From Alkalibacter saccharofermentans DSM 14828 (lineage in GTDB: Bacteria > Bacillota > Clostridia > Eubacteriales > Alkalibacteraceae): a DNA stretch of 64,000 nt. Within the stretch, counting starts at the first letter, position 1; each line of letters begins with the position of its first letter. The DNA lies in the NCBI RefSeq assembly GCF_900128885.1, contig NZ_FQTU01000005.1, forward strand, positions 3,316-67,315, read 5' to 3'. Shown piece after piece: positions 23,806 to 32,394 of this stretch. Made by a program: the position numbers and the translations under genes. The notes beneath the pieces were generated by a model that worked only from the letters and a program-made list of their open reading frames with translations, did no database searches and had not been told where the DNA came from.

Positions 23806-25134
23806 TTAGATGGTTGTCAGGTACATATCAAGCTCCCACTGGCTTACCTTGGTTCTGTAGCTGTCCCACTCCTGCATCTTGTTTTCGATGTATTTAACTT
23901 GCGCATGTGGCCCTAAGGTCTCCATGAGAAGCTCATCAGCCTGAAGCTCTTGAATGGCCTCTTTTAAAGTGCCGGGTAGAGAATCTATACCCTGTTCTTC
24001 TTTTTCCTTAAGGCCCATTTCATATACATTTGAAAATACCGGAGGCGGCGCCTCAAGGTCGTTCTTGACACCATCAAGACCTGCAGCCAAGCTTGCAGCC
24101 AGAGCCAAGTATGGATTTGCCGACGGATCCGGGTTTCTCATTTCCACCCTGGTTGACGGTCCCCGTTTTGCAGGGATTCTTATAAGCGGGCTTCTATTCT
24201 TCGGCGACCATGCAATATATACAGGTGCTTCATAACCGGGAACTAGTCTTTTGTACGAATTTACAGTTGGATTGGTAAGCGCTGCCATACCTCTGGCATG
24301 CTTAATAAGTCCTGCAATGTACTTGTATGCTGTGTCGCTTAACTCGTAAGGCCCATCGGGATCATAAAATGCGTTCTTTCCGTCCTTGAAAAGTGACTGG
24401 TTAAGGTGCATCCCAGAGCCGTTGATTCCAAAAATCGGCTTCGGCATGAAAGTGGCGTGCAATCCATGTCTTTGAGCGATAACCCTTACCACCATTTTAA
24501 ATGTCATGATGTCATCTGCCGCCTCTAGAGCGTCTGCATATTTAAAGTCTATCTCGTGTTGTCCAGGAGCTACCTCATGGTGGGATGCTTCAATCTCAAA
24601 GCCCATCTCCTTTAAGGTTACCACCATGTCCCTTCTGGCACTCTCTCCCAAGTCCACAGGAGCAAGATCAAAGTATCCTGCGTTGTCGTGAGTCTTAAGA
24701 GTAGGATAGTTGTTTTCATCAACTTCAAAGAGAAAGAACTCGCACTCGGGACCTACGTACATGGTATAGCCCATATCCTCGGCTTCTTTTACTTTTTTCT
24801 TTAAAATATTTCTCGGACATCCGGAAAATGGCGTGCCGTCGGGATTGTAGATGTCACAAATCAGCCTTGCTTCCCTGCCTACCTGAGGCTTCCATGGAAA
24901 TACGACGAAAGTGTTTAGATCCGGCTTTAGGTACATGTCCGACTCTTCGATTCTCACAAACCCATCAATGGATGATCCGTCAAACATGATTTCGCCATCC
25001 AATGCTTTTTCCAGCTGTTCATAACTGATGGATAGGTTCTTCATAACTCCGTTTAAATCAGTAAACTGCAAGTGAATGAACTCCACGTCCAAATCCTTCG
25101 CATTTTGTAAAATTTGGTCTTTTGTAATTGCCAT
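23806..25134 (-). CDS. glnA: Glutamine synthetase type I
   Basis: ATP-dependent synthesis of glutamine from glutamate and ammonium. Active-site signatures are MFDGSSIDGF, PGQHEIDFKYADAL, NGSGMHLNQSL (ATP) and NPDPSANPYLALA (C-terminal glutamate loop). From the ATG at 25134 the protein is 442 aa, the size of the GSI-alpha forms of Bacillota. That start has GAGGAGG at the right distance, whereas the ATG 30 nt upstream has none. Its leader contains a strong promoter and a terminator, so expression is probably set by attenuation. Confidence 0.99.
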   Translation of the reverse strand: MAITKDQILQNAKDLDVEFIHLQFTDLNGVMKNLSISYEQLEKALDGEIMFDGSSIDGFVRIEESDMYLKPDLNTFVVFPWKPQVGREARLICDIYNPDGTPFSGCPRNILKKKVKEAEDMGYTMYVGPECEFFLFEVDENNYPTLKTHDNAGYFDLAPVDLGESARRDMVVTLKEMGFEIEASHHEVAPGQHEIDFKYADALEAADDIMTFKMVVRVIAQRHGLHATFMPKPIFGINGSGMHLNQSLFKDGKNAFYDPDGPYELSDTAYKYIAGLIKHARGMAALTNPTVNSYKRLVPGYEAPVYIAWSPKNRSPLIRIPAKRGPSTRVEMRNPDPSANPYLALAASLAAGLDGVKNDLEAPPPVFSNVYEMGLKEKEEQGIDSLPGTLKEAIQELQADELLMETLGPHAQVKYIENKMQEWDSYRTKVSQWELDMYLTTI

Positions 25135-25186
25135 ATTACGCGCCTCCTCTATATTTCGTTTCATAAGCTGAGTAAAATATAAAAAT

Positions 25187-25232
25187 ATAAAAAACGCCTA
25201 TCCCAGGTATCCTATGTTCCTTGAATAGACGT
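25187..25232 (-). terminator. Attenuator-type terminator in the glnA 5' leader
   Basis: Minus strand ACGTCTATTC (25232-25223) pairs with GGATAGGCGT (25203-25194), including G-U pairs, followed by TTTTTT. It lies between the glnA promoter and the coding start, about 50 bp before the ATG, so readthrough must be regulated or partial. The 19-nt loop contains AAGGAACATAGGATACC. Confidence 0.8.
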
Positions 25233-25264
25233 CATTGTCTTGTATAAACTTGTTTATGATATAC

Positions 25265-25293
25265 ATTCTATAGACAATTTCATTTGATGTCAA
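25265..25293 (-). promoter_or_regulatory. glnA promoter
   Basis: Minus strand TTGACA (25293-25288), 17-nt spacer, TAGAAT (25270-25265). It begins 8 bp after the rex stop codon and gives a leader of about 120 nt. Confidence 0.87.
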
Positions 25294-25300
25294 TAGGAAT

Positions 25301-25945
25301 CTAAATGTTTAAACTGTCTTCATTCATTAGATATGTAAGTGTGTAAAGGCTTTCGCTTATTGCTACATTTTCGATTACTACATTATCCGGCACGGAAACA
25401 TCTGTCGGTGCAAAGTTCCATATTGCCTTTACATTGTTTTCTATAAGCGTGTCTGCTACGCTTTGGCTGTGCTCCTTAGGCACACAAATAATGCCTATTT
25501 GTATATCATTGCTCTTTACGTATTCACCAAGATCTAAAATATCCAGAATCTTGATGTCTCTGATCGTATTGCCAATAAGCCTCGGATTTACGTCAAACAT
25601 AGCTTTAAGAATAAATCCTTCTCTTTTAAATCCTTCATAGTTGGCAATTGCCTGTCCCAAGTTTCCGGCACCTACAATAACACAGTTATACGATTTGCTA
25701 AGCCCCAGTATGCTTCCAATTTCCTTTTGAAGCTCTATAACGTTATAACCGTATCCCTGCTGACCAAATCCCCCAAAGCAATTCAAGTCCTGCCGTATTT
25801 GAGATGCAGTAAGGCCCATAAGTTTTCCGAGTTCTTTTGATGATATTCTCATGACATCGTTGTGTATTAAATCTCCCAAGTATCTATAATATTTAGGCAG
25901 CCTTCTAACGACAGCCATGGAGACCTTTATTGAATTTCTCTGCAT
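25301..25945 (-). CDS. rex: Redox-sensing transcriptional repressor Rex
   Basis: NADH/NAD-responsive repressor. The N-terminal winged helix reads RLPKYYRYLGDLI..SSKELGKLMGLTASQIRQDLNCFGGFGQQGYGY; the Rossmann domain has VIVGAGNLGQAIANY; the C-terminal swapped helix is present. Length is 214 aa from the ATG at 25945, chosen for AAAGGAGT upstream. Rex usually controls fermentation and respiration genes; none adjoins it here. It has its own consensus promoter with an inverted repeat over the -10. Confidence 0.98.
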   Translation of the reverse strand: MQRNSIKVSMAVVRRLPKYYRYLGDLIHNDVMRISSKELGKLMGLTASQIRQDLNCFGGFGQQGYGYNVIELQKEIGSILGLSKSYNCVIVGAGNLGQAIANYEGFKREGFILKAMFDVNPRLIGNTIRDIKILDILDLGEYVKSNDIQIGIICVPKEHSQSVADTLIENNVKAIWNFAPTDVSVPDNVVIENVAISESLYTLTYLMNEDSLNI

Positions 25946-25976
25946 GTCAATACTCCTTTCGATCACATATAAAAAC

Positions 25977-26015
25977 TATAATTTTAATTATAACAATGTG
26001 AATTTTTATTGTCAA
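25977..26015 (-). promoter_or_regulatory. rex promoter with overlapping inverted repeat
   Basis: Minus strand TTGACA (26015-26010), exactly 17 nt, TATAAT (25992-25987), a perfect sigma-A consensus. TATAATT-TT-AATTATA (25977-25992) is an inverted repeat over the -10 and could be an operator. It does not match the usual Rex box well. Confidence 0.85.
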
Positions 26016-26171
26016 TTTTTTGTTTTTGTATTTTATTGTGTTTTTACTAACTTTTCAAATCCGAATACAAACTTGGGATACAATTCCATCAAACAAAGGT
26101 ATAATTGAATATTCCCTAATATTATAGTAATATATTGATAGTAAAAAGGCAAAACAAACTTGGAGGAAATC

Positions 26172-28091
26172 ATGCTAGTTAGTGCTAATAATATAGAAAA
26201 AAGCTTCGGCGTGGAAACCGTGCTGAAAAATGTAAGCTTTATGGTAGATGACAACAGCAAAATAGGGATAGTGGGCAAAAACGGTACGGGAAAGAGCACC
26301 CTGTTCAAGATAATCGCAGGAATAACCCCCTATGACAGCGGCAGCATCGACTACGCCAAAAATCTGTCTATCGGATATCTTTCCCAGGAATCCAGCTTAA
26401 ATGAAGACAACCGGTTATACGAAGAGGTCATATCGGTATTTGACCACATAATCGACATGGAGCGTGAAATGAGGACGATGGAAGTTGAAATATCCAAAAA
26501 TCACGACAGGGATGTGGAAAGTCTCCTAAACAAATATGCTCAGCTTACAGAAAAATTCGAAGACATGTCCGGCTACGAATACGAAAGCAGAGCCCGTGGA
26601 ATATTGATTGGACTCGGCTTTGCTCCGGAAGAGTTTGACAGACCTGTCGCTGCTTTCAGCGGAGGAGAAAAAACCAGGATATCCCTTGCAAAGATGATCC
26701 TCACCAACCCGCAGCTTCTTCTTTTGGACGAGCCAACCAACTTTTTGGACATAGAAACCATCCAATGGCTTGAAAGCTACCTTAAAAATTACAGCGGATC
26801 CTTTATAATCATTTCCCACGATAGGTATTTTCTCGATTCACTTGTTACCACCGTGTTCGAAATTGAAAACAAGACCTTGACCCGTTACAACGGCAACTTC
26901 AGCGAATATGTCAGAAGGAAGCAGGAAAACCTGGAAAGCCAGCTGCATCAATACAAGCTGGAACAAAGAGAGATACAGCGCCAGGAAGAGATAATAAAGC
27001 AGTTCAGGCAGTTCAACAGGGAGAAGAGCATTAAAAGAGCTCGCAGCCGTGAAAAGATGCTGGACAAGATGCCTAAAAGCGACAAGCCGTTTATCGACAA
27101 TCGCAAGGTATCAATGAAATTTGAACCTAAGATCCAAAGCTCTAAGCTTGTGCTTGAAGTGGATGACCTGGCAAAGAGCTATGATTCCAACCTGTTCAAT
27201 TCCATCAGCTTCAATGTATTCCGAGGAGACAGGATAGGCATCATAGGCGCCAATGGAAGCGGCAAGAGCACAATGCTTAAAATAATCAACGGAGATTTAT
27301 CTCAAGATCGTGGCCAAGTCAACTGGGGCCAAAAAGTGATCCCCGCATTTTTTAGACAAGATAATGCAGGACTTGATCCGGATTCAACGGTATTGGACGA
27401 GGTATGGAACTGCAGGCCCAAAGCAAACGAAGGTGAAATACGCAACATACTATCTTATTTCAAGTTTTATGGGGATGACGCGTTCAAGCCCCTAAACGTC
27501 CTCTCCGGAGGAGAGCTAAGCAGAGTATCACTTGCGAGGACTATGCTCTCTGATGCCAACTTCATTATCATGGATGAGCCTACGAACCACCTTGACATGC
27601 CTACGGTGGATGTACTGGAAAACGCCTTATCTGACTATACCGGCACCTTATTCATAGTCTCTCACGATAGATACTTCTTAAACAAGACGGTAAACAGGCT
27701 ATTTGTGCTCAAGGACAACCATCTGGAGATTTACGAGGGCAACTACGACTACTACATCCAAAAGACTCAGGAAGCAAAAATGCTTGAAGATTTAAAAAAC
27801 AGCCAGCCAGAGAAGACAAAGACTGAAATCGTTCAGGAAAAAAAACTTAAAAATAAGCAGAAAAAAGAGCTTGCAGCACTTAAAAAAGAGATAAGCAGGT
27901 TGGAAGAATCTATAATTGTAAAGGAAGAAGAGATTTCTAAACTGGAAAAAATCATTTGCTCTGACGGCTTTTACGACGATTATGACTATTCCTGCAAAAT
28001 AAATTCGGACTATGAATCTGCTAAATCACAGTTATCCCTGCTTATGGATGATTGGACAGTAAAACAAATGGAAATTGAGGAAAGTTCATAA
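26172..28091 (+). CDS. ABC-F family ATP-binding protein
   Basis: Soluble twin ABC ATPase acting on ribosomes. First cassette: GIVGKNGTGKSTL, FSGGEKTRISLA, LLLLDEPTNFLD. Second: GIIGANGSGKSTM, LSGGELSRVSLA, FIIMDEPTNHLD. The inter-cassette linker is basic and helical, and a C-terminal coiled coil occupies about residues 545-639. No membrane domain is present. The size (about 639 aa) and tail resemble the YdiF/Uup-like group rather than the shorter antibiotic-resistance ABC-Fs. The start at 26172 follows GGAGG. It is a single-gene unit. Confidence 0.95.
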   Translation: MLVSANNIEKSFGVETVLKNVSFMVDDNSKIGIVGKNGTGKSTLFKIIAGITPYDSGSIDYAKNLSIGYLSQESSLNEDNRLYEEVISVFDHIIDMEREMRTMEVEISKNHDRDVESLLNKYAQLTEKFEDMSGYEYESRARGILIGLGFAPEEFDRPVAAFSGGEKTRISLAKMILTNPQLLLLDEPTNFLDIETIQWLESYLKNYSGSFIIISHDRYFLDSLVTTVFEIENKTLTRYNGNFSEYVRRKQENLESQLHQYKLEQREIQRQEEIIKQFRQFNREKSIKRARSREKMLDKMPKSDKPFIDNRKVSMKFEPKIQSSKLVLEVDDLAKSYDSNLFNSISFNVFRGDRIGIIGANGSGKSTMLKIINGDLSQDRGQVNWGQKVIPAFFRQDNAGLDPDSTVLDEVWNCRPKANEGEIRNILSYFKFYGDDAFKPLNVLSGGELSRVSLARTMLSDANFIIMDEPTNHLDMPTVDVLENALSDYTGTLFIVSHDRYFLNKTVNRLFVLKDNHLEIYEGNYDYYIQKTQEAKMLEDLKNSQPEKTKTEIVQEKKLKNKQKKELAALKKEISRLEESIIVKEEEISKLEKIICSDGFYDDYDYSCKINSDYESAKSQLSLLMDDWTVKQMEIEESS

Positions 28092-28097
28092 AAAAAT

Positions 28098-28128
28098 AAC
28101 AATCCGAATCTTAAGATCCGGATTGTTT
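28098..28128. terminator. Terminator between the ABC-F gene and ferritin
   Basis: AACAATCCG (28098-28106) and CGGATTGTT (28119-28127) form a 9-bp stem, extended by GATC/GATC-like pairing in the loop. It lies between convergent genes. The T tract is short. Confidence 0.75.
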
Positions 28129-28136
28129 CATTTATC

Positions 28137-28646
28137 TTACTCTGCTGCAGGAGGGGTGAAGACTCTTGAGCCTAGTTCCCTGTCCAACATATGAAGACCT
28201 TGAGGATTTCCCTTGATCTTTTTAAGCTGAGCCAGTAAAGTGCTGAAGCTCTCCTCTTCTTCTACTTGTTCGTCTACGAACCAGTTCAGAAGGCTTATGG
28301 TGGCATATTCTTTTTCTTCCTGGGCTATATCCATTAAATGGTATATTCTGGAGGAAACGAATTTTTCGTGCTCCAGTGAATATGCAAAAACGTCTACGAT
28401 ATCGTCAAAATCAGCCTTTGGATCGTCAAAGCCTTTTAAGACCGCTTTTTCTCCTCTGCTGTTTAAGAATCCGTAGAATTTCATCGCATGGAATCTTTCT
28501 TCATCAGCTTGAGCTATGAACCAGGTTTCAAAACCAGGCAGGTCATTTTCCGAGCAGAAGGAAGCCATGGATAGATACAAATGCGCCGAAAAGAATTCAT
28601 ACTTTATTTGTTCATTGATTTCATCAATAAGTTTCTTGCTTAACAT
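28137..28646 (-). CDS. ftnA: Ferritin
   Basis: Iron-storage protein of 169 aa forming 24-mers. Ferroxidase residues appear in NEQIKYEFFSAHLYLS (Glu of helix A), QADEERFHAMKFY (Glu and His of helix B), and EHEKFVS and NWFVDEQVEEE (helices C and D). A ribosome-binding site GGAGG precedes the ATG. Monocistronic. The C-terminus VFTPPAAE lacks a long E-helix extension. Confidence 0.96.
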   Translation of the reverse strand: MLSKKLIDEINEQIKYEFFSAHLYLSMASFCSENDLPGFETWFIAQADEERFHAMKFYGFLNSRGEKAVLKGFDDPKADFDDIVDVFAYSLEHEKFVSSRIYHLMDIAQEEKEYATISLLNWFVDEQVEEEESFSTLLAQLKKIKGNPQGLHMLDRELGSRVFTPPAAE

Positions 28647-28852
28647 ATTATTGCCCTCCTTAAATTTAAACTATACCTATTTATATATACCATCATCCGC
28701 TGCCTATCAAACATTTAAAAGCCCATTCACAGGTTGTTTTTTGATTTAATTTGCAATAAAGTTTTTCTTGACATCAAAAACCCTTGATTTTTAAAGGTTT
28801 CACTTTTAAGTATTCTTAAATTTTTTCAGTGTTTTCAATGGAGTTATTAACA
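28647..28852. other. AT-rich gene-free stretch upstream of the DnaA-box cluster
   Basis: No coding region or RNA gene is supported here. The left end carries the ferritin promoter area; the rest is AT-rich (for example 28741-28852) and leads into the box cluster at 28853. It could act as an unwinding element if the cluster is a replication site, but that is speculation. Confidence 0.5.
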
Positions 28853-28935
28853 TTTTCCACAGTTATCCACCTACTTGTCCACAGAACATCCAGTTATCCA
28901 CCTTGATTTCTCGACCTTTCAAAGACTTATCCACA
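28853..28935 (+). other. Cluster of five co-oriented DnaA-box-like 9-mers
   Basis: TTTTCCACA (28853), TTATCCACC (28863), TTGTCCACA (28875), TTATCCACC (28894) and TTATCCACA (28927) all read on the plus strand. The last is the perfect E. coli/B. subtilis consensus and the others differ at one position. Start-to-start spacings of 10, 12, 19 and 33 bp are near whole helical turns. Such a density is not expected by chance. No dnaA or dnaN gene is nearby, so this is more likely a DnaA-titrating or regulatory cluster than a classical oriC, though an origin is not excluded. Confidence 0.8.
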
Positions 28936-28994
28936 TTTTACTGTCCGTTTACATTCTGTTTACAAACAGGGTGTAGACAACTTTTCATGCTCCC

Positions 28995-30008
28995 TCACCC
29001 AATTTTAAGATTTGGTTTTGCCGTTAAATTTTCAGGGGCAAAAACTCCTTTTTGGTATTTGTGATAACCGGCTCCTGCTATCATGGCAGCATTATCTGTA
29101 CACAAACTGGGGGCAGGATAATCAAGAGCGATACCATGGGCGTCACACTTTTCCCTCATCATTTTTCTAAGCAGGCTGTTGCATGCAACCCCCCCTGACA
29201 AACAAACCCTATCAGTCTTATAATCCAGCGCGGCCTTAATAGTCTTCTCTGTCAAAACCTCTACCACAGCCATTTGAAAGCTTGCTGCGACGTCTTCTGG
29301 TCTGTATTTAATGTTTTTCATCTTCATGCCGTTCAGATAGTTTAGCACCGCAGACTTTAAACCACTGAAGCTAAAGTCATAGCTGTCATCTTCCAGGTAT
29401 GCTCTTGGAAACTGTACAAAATCAGGATCCCCTTCAAGTGCTGCCTTGTCTATTGCAGGTCCTCCAGGGTAACCAAGACCCAGAGTCCTTGCTATCTTGT
29501 CAAAAGCTTCACCTGCCGCATCGTCCCTCGTCTGACCTAGTACATCGTAGCTGTCGTAATCTTTGACGTATATCAGATGTGAATGTCCTCCCGAAGCAAC
29601 CAAAGTTACAAAGGGAGGCTTTACGCTTTCATTTCCGATATAGTTGGCGCTGATATGACCGTCTATGTGATTGATTCCTACAAGAGGCTTTTTAGCAGCA
29701 TAGGCAAAAGACTTCCCGAAGGATAGTCCCACTAGCAGGCTCCCTACCAAACCCGGCCCGTAGGTGGCCGCAACTGCGTCTATGTCACTGTATCCAATAC
29801 CTGCTTCCTTAAAGGCCATATCCACTATTGACGATATCTTTTTTACATGATTTCTAGATGCAACCTCAGGAACAACTCCTCCAAATGGCTGGTGTATTTC
29901 TATTTGTGAATAAATTATATTGGAGAGAACCTCTCTGCCGTTTTTTACGATGGCTGCGGATGTCTCATCACAGGATGTTTCAATTCCCAATATTAAAACG
30001 TCTTTCAT
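28995..30008 (-). CDS. tsaD: tRNA N6-threonylcarbamoyladenosine transferase TsaD
   Basis: Catalytic subunit for t6A37 modification of ANN-decoding tRNAs. ASKHA fold with LGIETSCDETS (phosphate-1), the metal motif HIDGH, and VTLVASGGHSHL. 337 aa is normal. Partners TsaB and TsaE lie 10 kb away in the same window on the same strand. The start overlaps the end of the DUF1461 gene by 29 nt. Confidence 0.98.
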   Translation of the reverse strand: MKDVLILGIETSCDETSAAIVKNGREVLSNIIYSQIEIHQPFGGVVPEVASRNHVKKISSIVDMAFKEAGIGYSDIDAVAATYGPGLVGSLLVGLSFGKSFAYAAKKPLVGINHIDGHISANYIGNESVKPPFVTLVASGGHSHLIYVKDYDSYDVLGQTRDDAAGEAFDKIARTLGLGYPGGPAIDKAALEGDPDFVQFPRAYLEDDSYDFSFSGLKSAVLNYLNGMKMKNIKYRPEDVAASFQMAVVEVLTEKTIKAALDYKTDRVCLSGGVACNSLLRKMMREKCDAHGIALDYPAPSLCTDNAAMIAGAGYHKYQKGVFAPENLTAKPNLKIG

Positions 30009-30672
30009 TTGTCACCTCTTTTTTTAGCATGATCCAATAAAATAATAAAATTGCCGTCATGGCGCCTGAGGAAATTATCAATATCCTCTTAACTATGTTG
30101 ATAAAAAAGTTTAGTGGCACCATATTTATCAACACGCTGTCCCTTGGATCGAGAATCCAGTAGTCGTTTGAAAAGAAAACCTCATGAAACAGGTTGAAAT
30201 ACCTGTTGAAATCGTAAAATAGCAGCCCTGCAGTCAACACCAACAGGATAAAATAAGATACTGCGGCATACAGCAGGCTTTTTAGCAGCCACTTCTTCCC
30301 GGTAAATGCCCCATATGCAAGAATAAATAAAAGAAGCACTGCACCGGCGTTTCTTAAAATTATCCCCCTGTCAAAGAGCACCCTGACATCCTCCATGTGT
30401 ACGATCTCCCTTTCATTGAAGATCTCACCCTCGACGGAGTTTATCACGCCTGTTATATTGAAGTCGTCTCTATTGCCGAACAGATAGTCCTGAATCTCAC
30501 CTGTAACCCTCATCAGCTCCTGGATTTCCATACCGGTGGCTTGCTCTACATTGTTGATTTCATACTGTTCCAAAAAGAACCCCTCTGATTTTACCACTAT
30601 TTCAAGACTGGTTAAGAGCACTACGAAAGGTACCAGCAACACAACCAATATTTTTATTATCTTATCTCTCAT
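29980..30672 (-). CDS. DUF1461 / TIGR01906 family integral membrane protein
   Basis: About 230 aa: one N-terminal membrane segment, an external region of about 90 residues, then three to four more membrane segments (for example NAGAVLLLFILAYGAF and LLYAAVSYFILLVLTAGLLFY). The NVEQATGMEIQELMRVTGEIQDYLFG segment is typical of TIGR01906. Function unknown. The start at 30672 follows GGAGG and overlaps the rimI stop as ATGA. Confidence 0.85.
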   Translation of the reverse strand: MRDKIIKILVVLLVPFVVLLTSLEIVVKSEGFFLEQYEINNVEQATGMEIQELMRVTGEIQDYLFGNRDDFNITGVINSVEGEIFNEREIVHMEDVRVLFDRGIILRNAGAVLLLFILAYGAFTGKKWLLKSLLYAAVSYFILLVLTAGLLFYDFNRYFNLFHEVFFSNDYWILDPRDSVLINMVPLNFFINIVKRILIISSGAMTAILLFYWIMLKKEVTNERRFNIGN

Positions 30673-31121
30673 GGTTTCCTCCACATCACTACCGCATCTT
30701 CACCGTTATCGCTATAGTAGTTTTTTCTTATTCCGGCGGCCTTGAACCCACAGTTCATGTAAAGGCCGAGAGCTGAGGCGTTGCTTTTTCTTACTTCAAG
30801 GGTGAATGTATCGATTCCTTCGGCAGCTCCCTTTTTAATCAAGTTATTCAACAGCTGTTTCCCAAATCCCTTGCCTCGGTAAGGCTCGTCGACAGCAATA
30901 TTTGTAATATGGCCTTCTCCGTGAATATGCCAAATGCCTGCATACCCTGCAATATCTCCTTCAGTTACGATTACAAAGTATCTTGCCAATGGATTTTCCA
31001 GCTCTTCTTCAAACATATCTCTAGTCCAAGGCACCTTAAAGCACCTAAGCTCCAATGCCACGACAGAATCCAAATGTTCGCTTCTCATCGGCAGGATTAC
31101 TACCGGCTTATTCTCTGTCAT
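30669..31121 (-). CDS. rimI: Ribosomal protein S18-alanine N-acetyltransferase RimI
   Basis: 150-aa GNAT enzyme. The acetyl-CoA loop is DEPYRGKGFGKQLL. Further family marks are HITNIAVDE and ALGLYMNCGFKAAGIRKNYY. RimI genes commonly travel with tsaB/tsaE/tsaD, as here. It overlaps the CapA-like gene (ATGA) upstream and the DUF1461 gene downstream, so all three are translationally coupled. Confidence 0.93.
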   Translation of the reverse strand: MTENKPVVILPMRSEHLDSVVALELRCFKVPWTRDMFEEELENPLARYFVIVTEGDIAGYAGIWHIHGEGHITNIAVDEPYRGKGFGKQLLNNLIKKGAAEGIDTFTLEVRKSNASALGLYMNCGFKAAGIRKNYYSDNGEDAVVMWRKP

Positions 31122-32365
31122 CGAATCTCCCTGTTGTAATACGTCATCTTTCCAACTGTGTTTTCATAGGATTGCCTCAGTTTATCTGCTGTCTGTCCAG
31201 TTAAGTCCATGGTATTTAAAGCATCTTTTACAGGCAGCACCTCATATCTGAGCCTTCCTTGGGACTCGTATCTATGTACCCAAGTAGGTGTATAGTTTAC
31301 GGTTTTTAAAACTGTTTTCCCAGTCACCATATCCTTTTCTATTTTTATCTGAACTATCACGCCGTCTTCCGTATAATTTCTTGCACTGATGGAAGGCAGG
31401 GTCTCTCTTCTCTGATTGGAAATGAAGTTGCCTTGAGAATAGATTATAAATTTATCCTCGCCGTTTACATTGATTATTTCGGATTTTTGAATCACGTGGG
31501 GATGACTTCCCAAAATGACGTCCCCTCCCCATTCGAATATCTTCATAGCTAGCTGCTCCTGCTGAGAAGTAGGGGACATTTGATATTCATTTCCCCAGTG
31601 CAGTGATACGAATATCATGTCACAGCCTTGGTCCTTCGCTTTATTTATATCCTTCTTAATCTTATCCTCGTCTATGCGGTTTATCATATAGCTTAGCTCT
31701 GCAGGCGTCAAAAGGCTGTCCATGCCGTTTAATCCGTAGGTATATGCGATGAGCCCTACTCTTATTCCGTCGCTTTCTAAAACCGTTATCTCCTCTTCCG
31801 GCTCACTGAAGGTGCCGGTGGAAATAAGGCCTCGTTCCTCTATTTGCTCCAAAGTTCTTAGCACGCCGGTTCTTCCCTTATCCAGGGAATGATTGTTTAC
31901 TGTAGTCAATACATCGAATCCCGCATTTTTGATGCTGTCCAGCACCTCATCCGGTGCATTGAACACAGGATATCCCTGGGGAGTTCCTCCCGCAGTTACA
32001 GTCTCAAAATTACCTATTGCAAAGTCTACAGCATTGAAAAACTTTTCCACATGCATGAAATTCTCGTCAAAGTCGTAAGCGCCTCTTGCAGAATCGTAGG
32101 CGTTTGTGATTTGGGTTCCATGATACATAATATCTCCAACCGAGGTAAACGAGGCCACTTGCTTTCGCCCCAAATATTTTCCCTCTGGAGACGTCAATAC
32201 CCTCCTGACAAAATCCCTCTCAGGTATTGTCACGGCAAATTCAGGAGACGTTCCCTCTTGGTCCGATGAGAACAGCCCTGTTAACCCAACAGCCCCAACG
32301 GCGATGATTATGAGTATTATCCCGAGCCTTAAAAATGCTATAGTCTTCTTTTTTGATTTCTTCAT
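31118..32365 (-). CDS. CapA-family (PGA_cap) metallophosphatase-like protein
   Basis: One N-terminal membrane anchor (about 9-30) followed by an extracellular calcineurin-like domain: SVGDIMYHG, NFETVTAGG, NNHSLDKG, VSLHWGNEY and GSHPHVIQ. Related CapA/PgsA proteins are needed for poly-gamma-glutamate capsule, but no capB/capC genes are nearby, so the substrate is open. 415 aa. It is first of a coupled run with rimI, DUF1461 and tsaD. Confidence 0.88.
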   Translation of the reverse strand: MKKSKKKTIAFLRLGIILIIIAVGAVGLTGLFSSDQEGTSPEFAVTIPERDFVRRVLTSPEGKYLGRKQVASFTSVGDIMYHGTQITNAYDSARGAYDFDENFMHVEKFFNAVDFAIGNFETVTAGGTPQGYPVFNAPDEVLDSIKNAGFDVLTTVNNHSLDKGRTGVLRTLEQIEERGLISTGTFSEPEEEITVLESDGIRVGLIAYTYGLNGMDSLLTPAELSYMINRIDEDKIKKDINKAKDQGCDMIFVSLHWGNEYQMSPTSQQEQLAMKIFEWGGDVILGSHPHVIQKSEIINVNGEDKFIIYSQGNFISNQRRETLPSISARNYTEDGVIVQIKIEKDMVTGKTVLKTVNYTPTWVHRYESQGRLRYEVLPVKDALNTMDLTGQTADKLRQSYENTVGKMTYYNREIR

Positions 32366-32394
32366 GAGCTAAAAACCTCCATAAGCGCTGGCTA

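Noticed and set aside
25187..25258. T-box or known glutamine riboswitch in the glnA leader
   Set aside because: No T-box AGGGTGGNACCGCG sequence and no match to the cyanobacterial glutamine aptamers; only a promoter and terminator can be supported.
28647..28994. Chromosomal replication origin
   Set aside because: The DnaA boxes are real, but dnaA, dnaN, rpmH or gyr genes are not nearby and gene orientation does not diverge around the gap, so I do not call it oriC.
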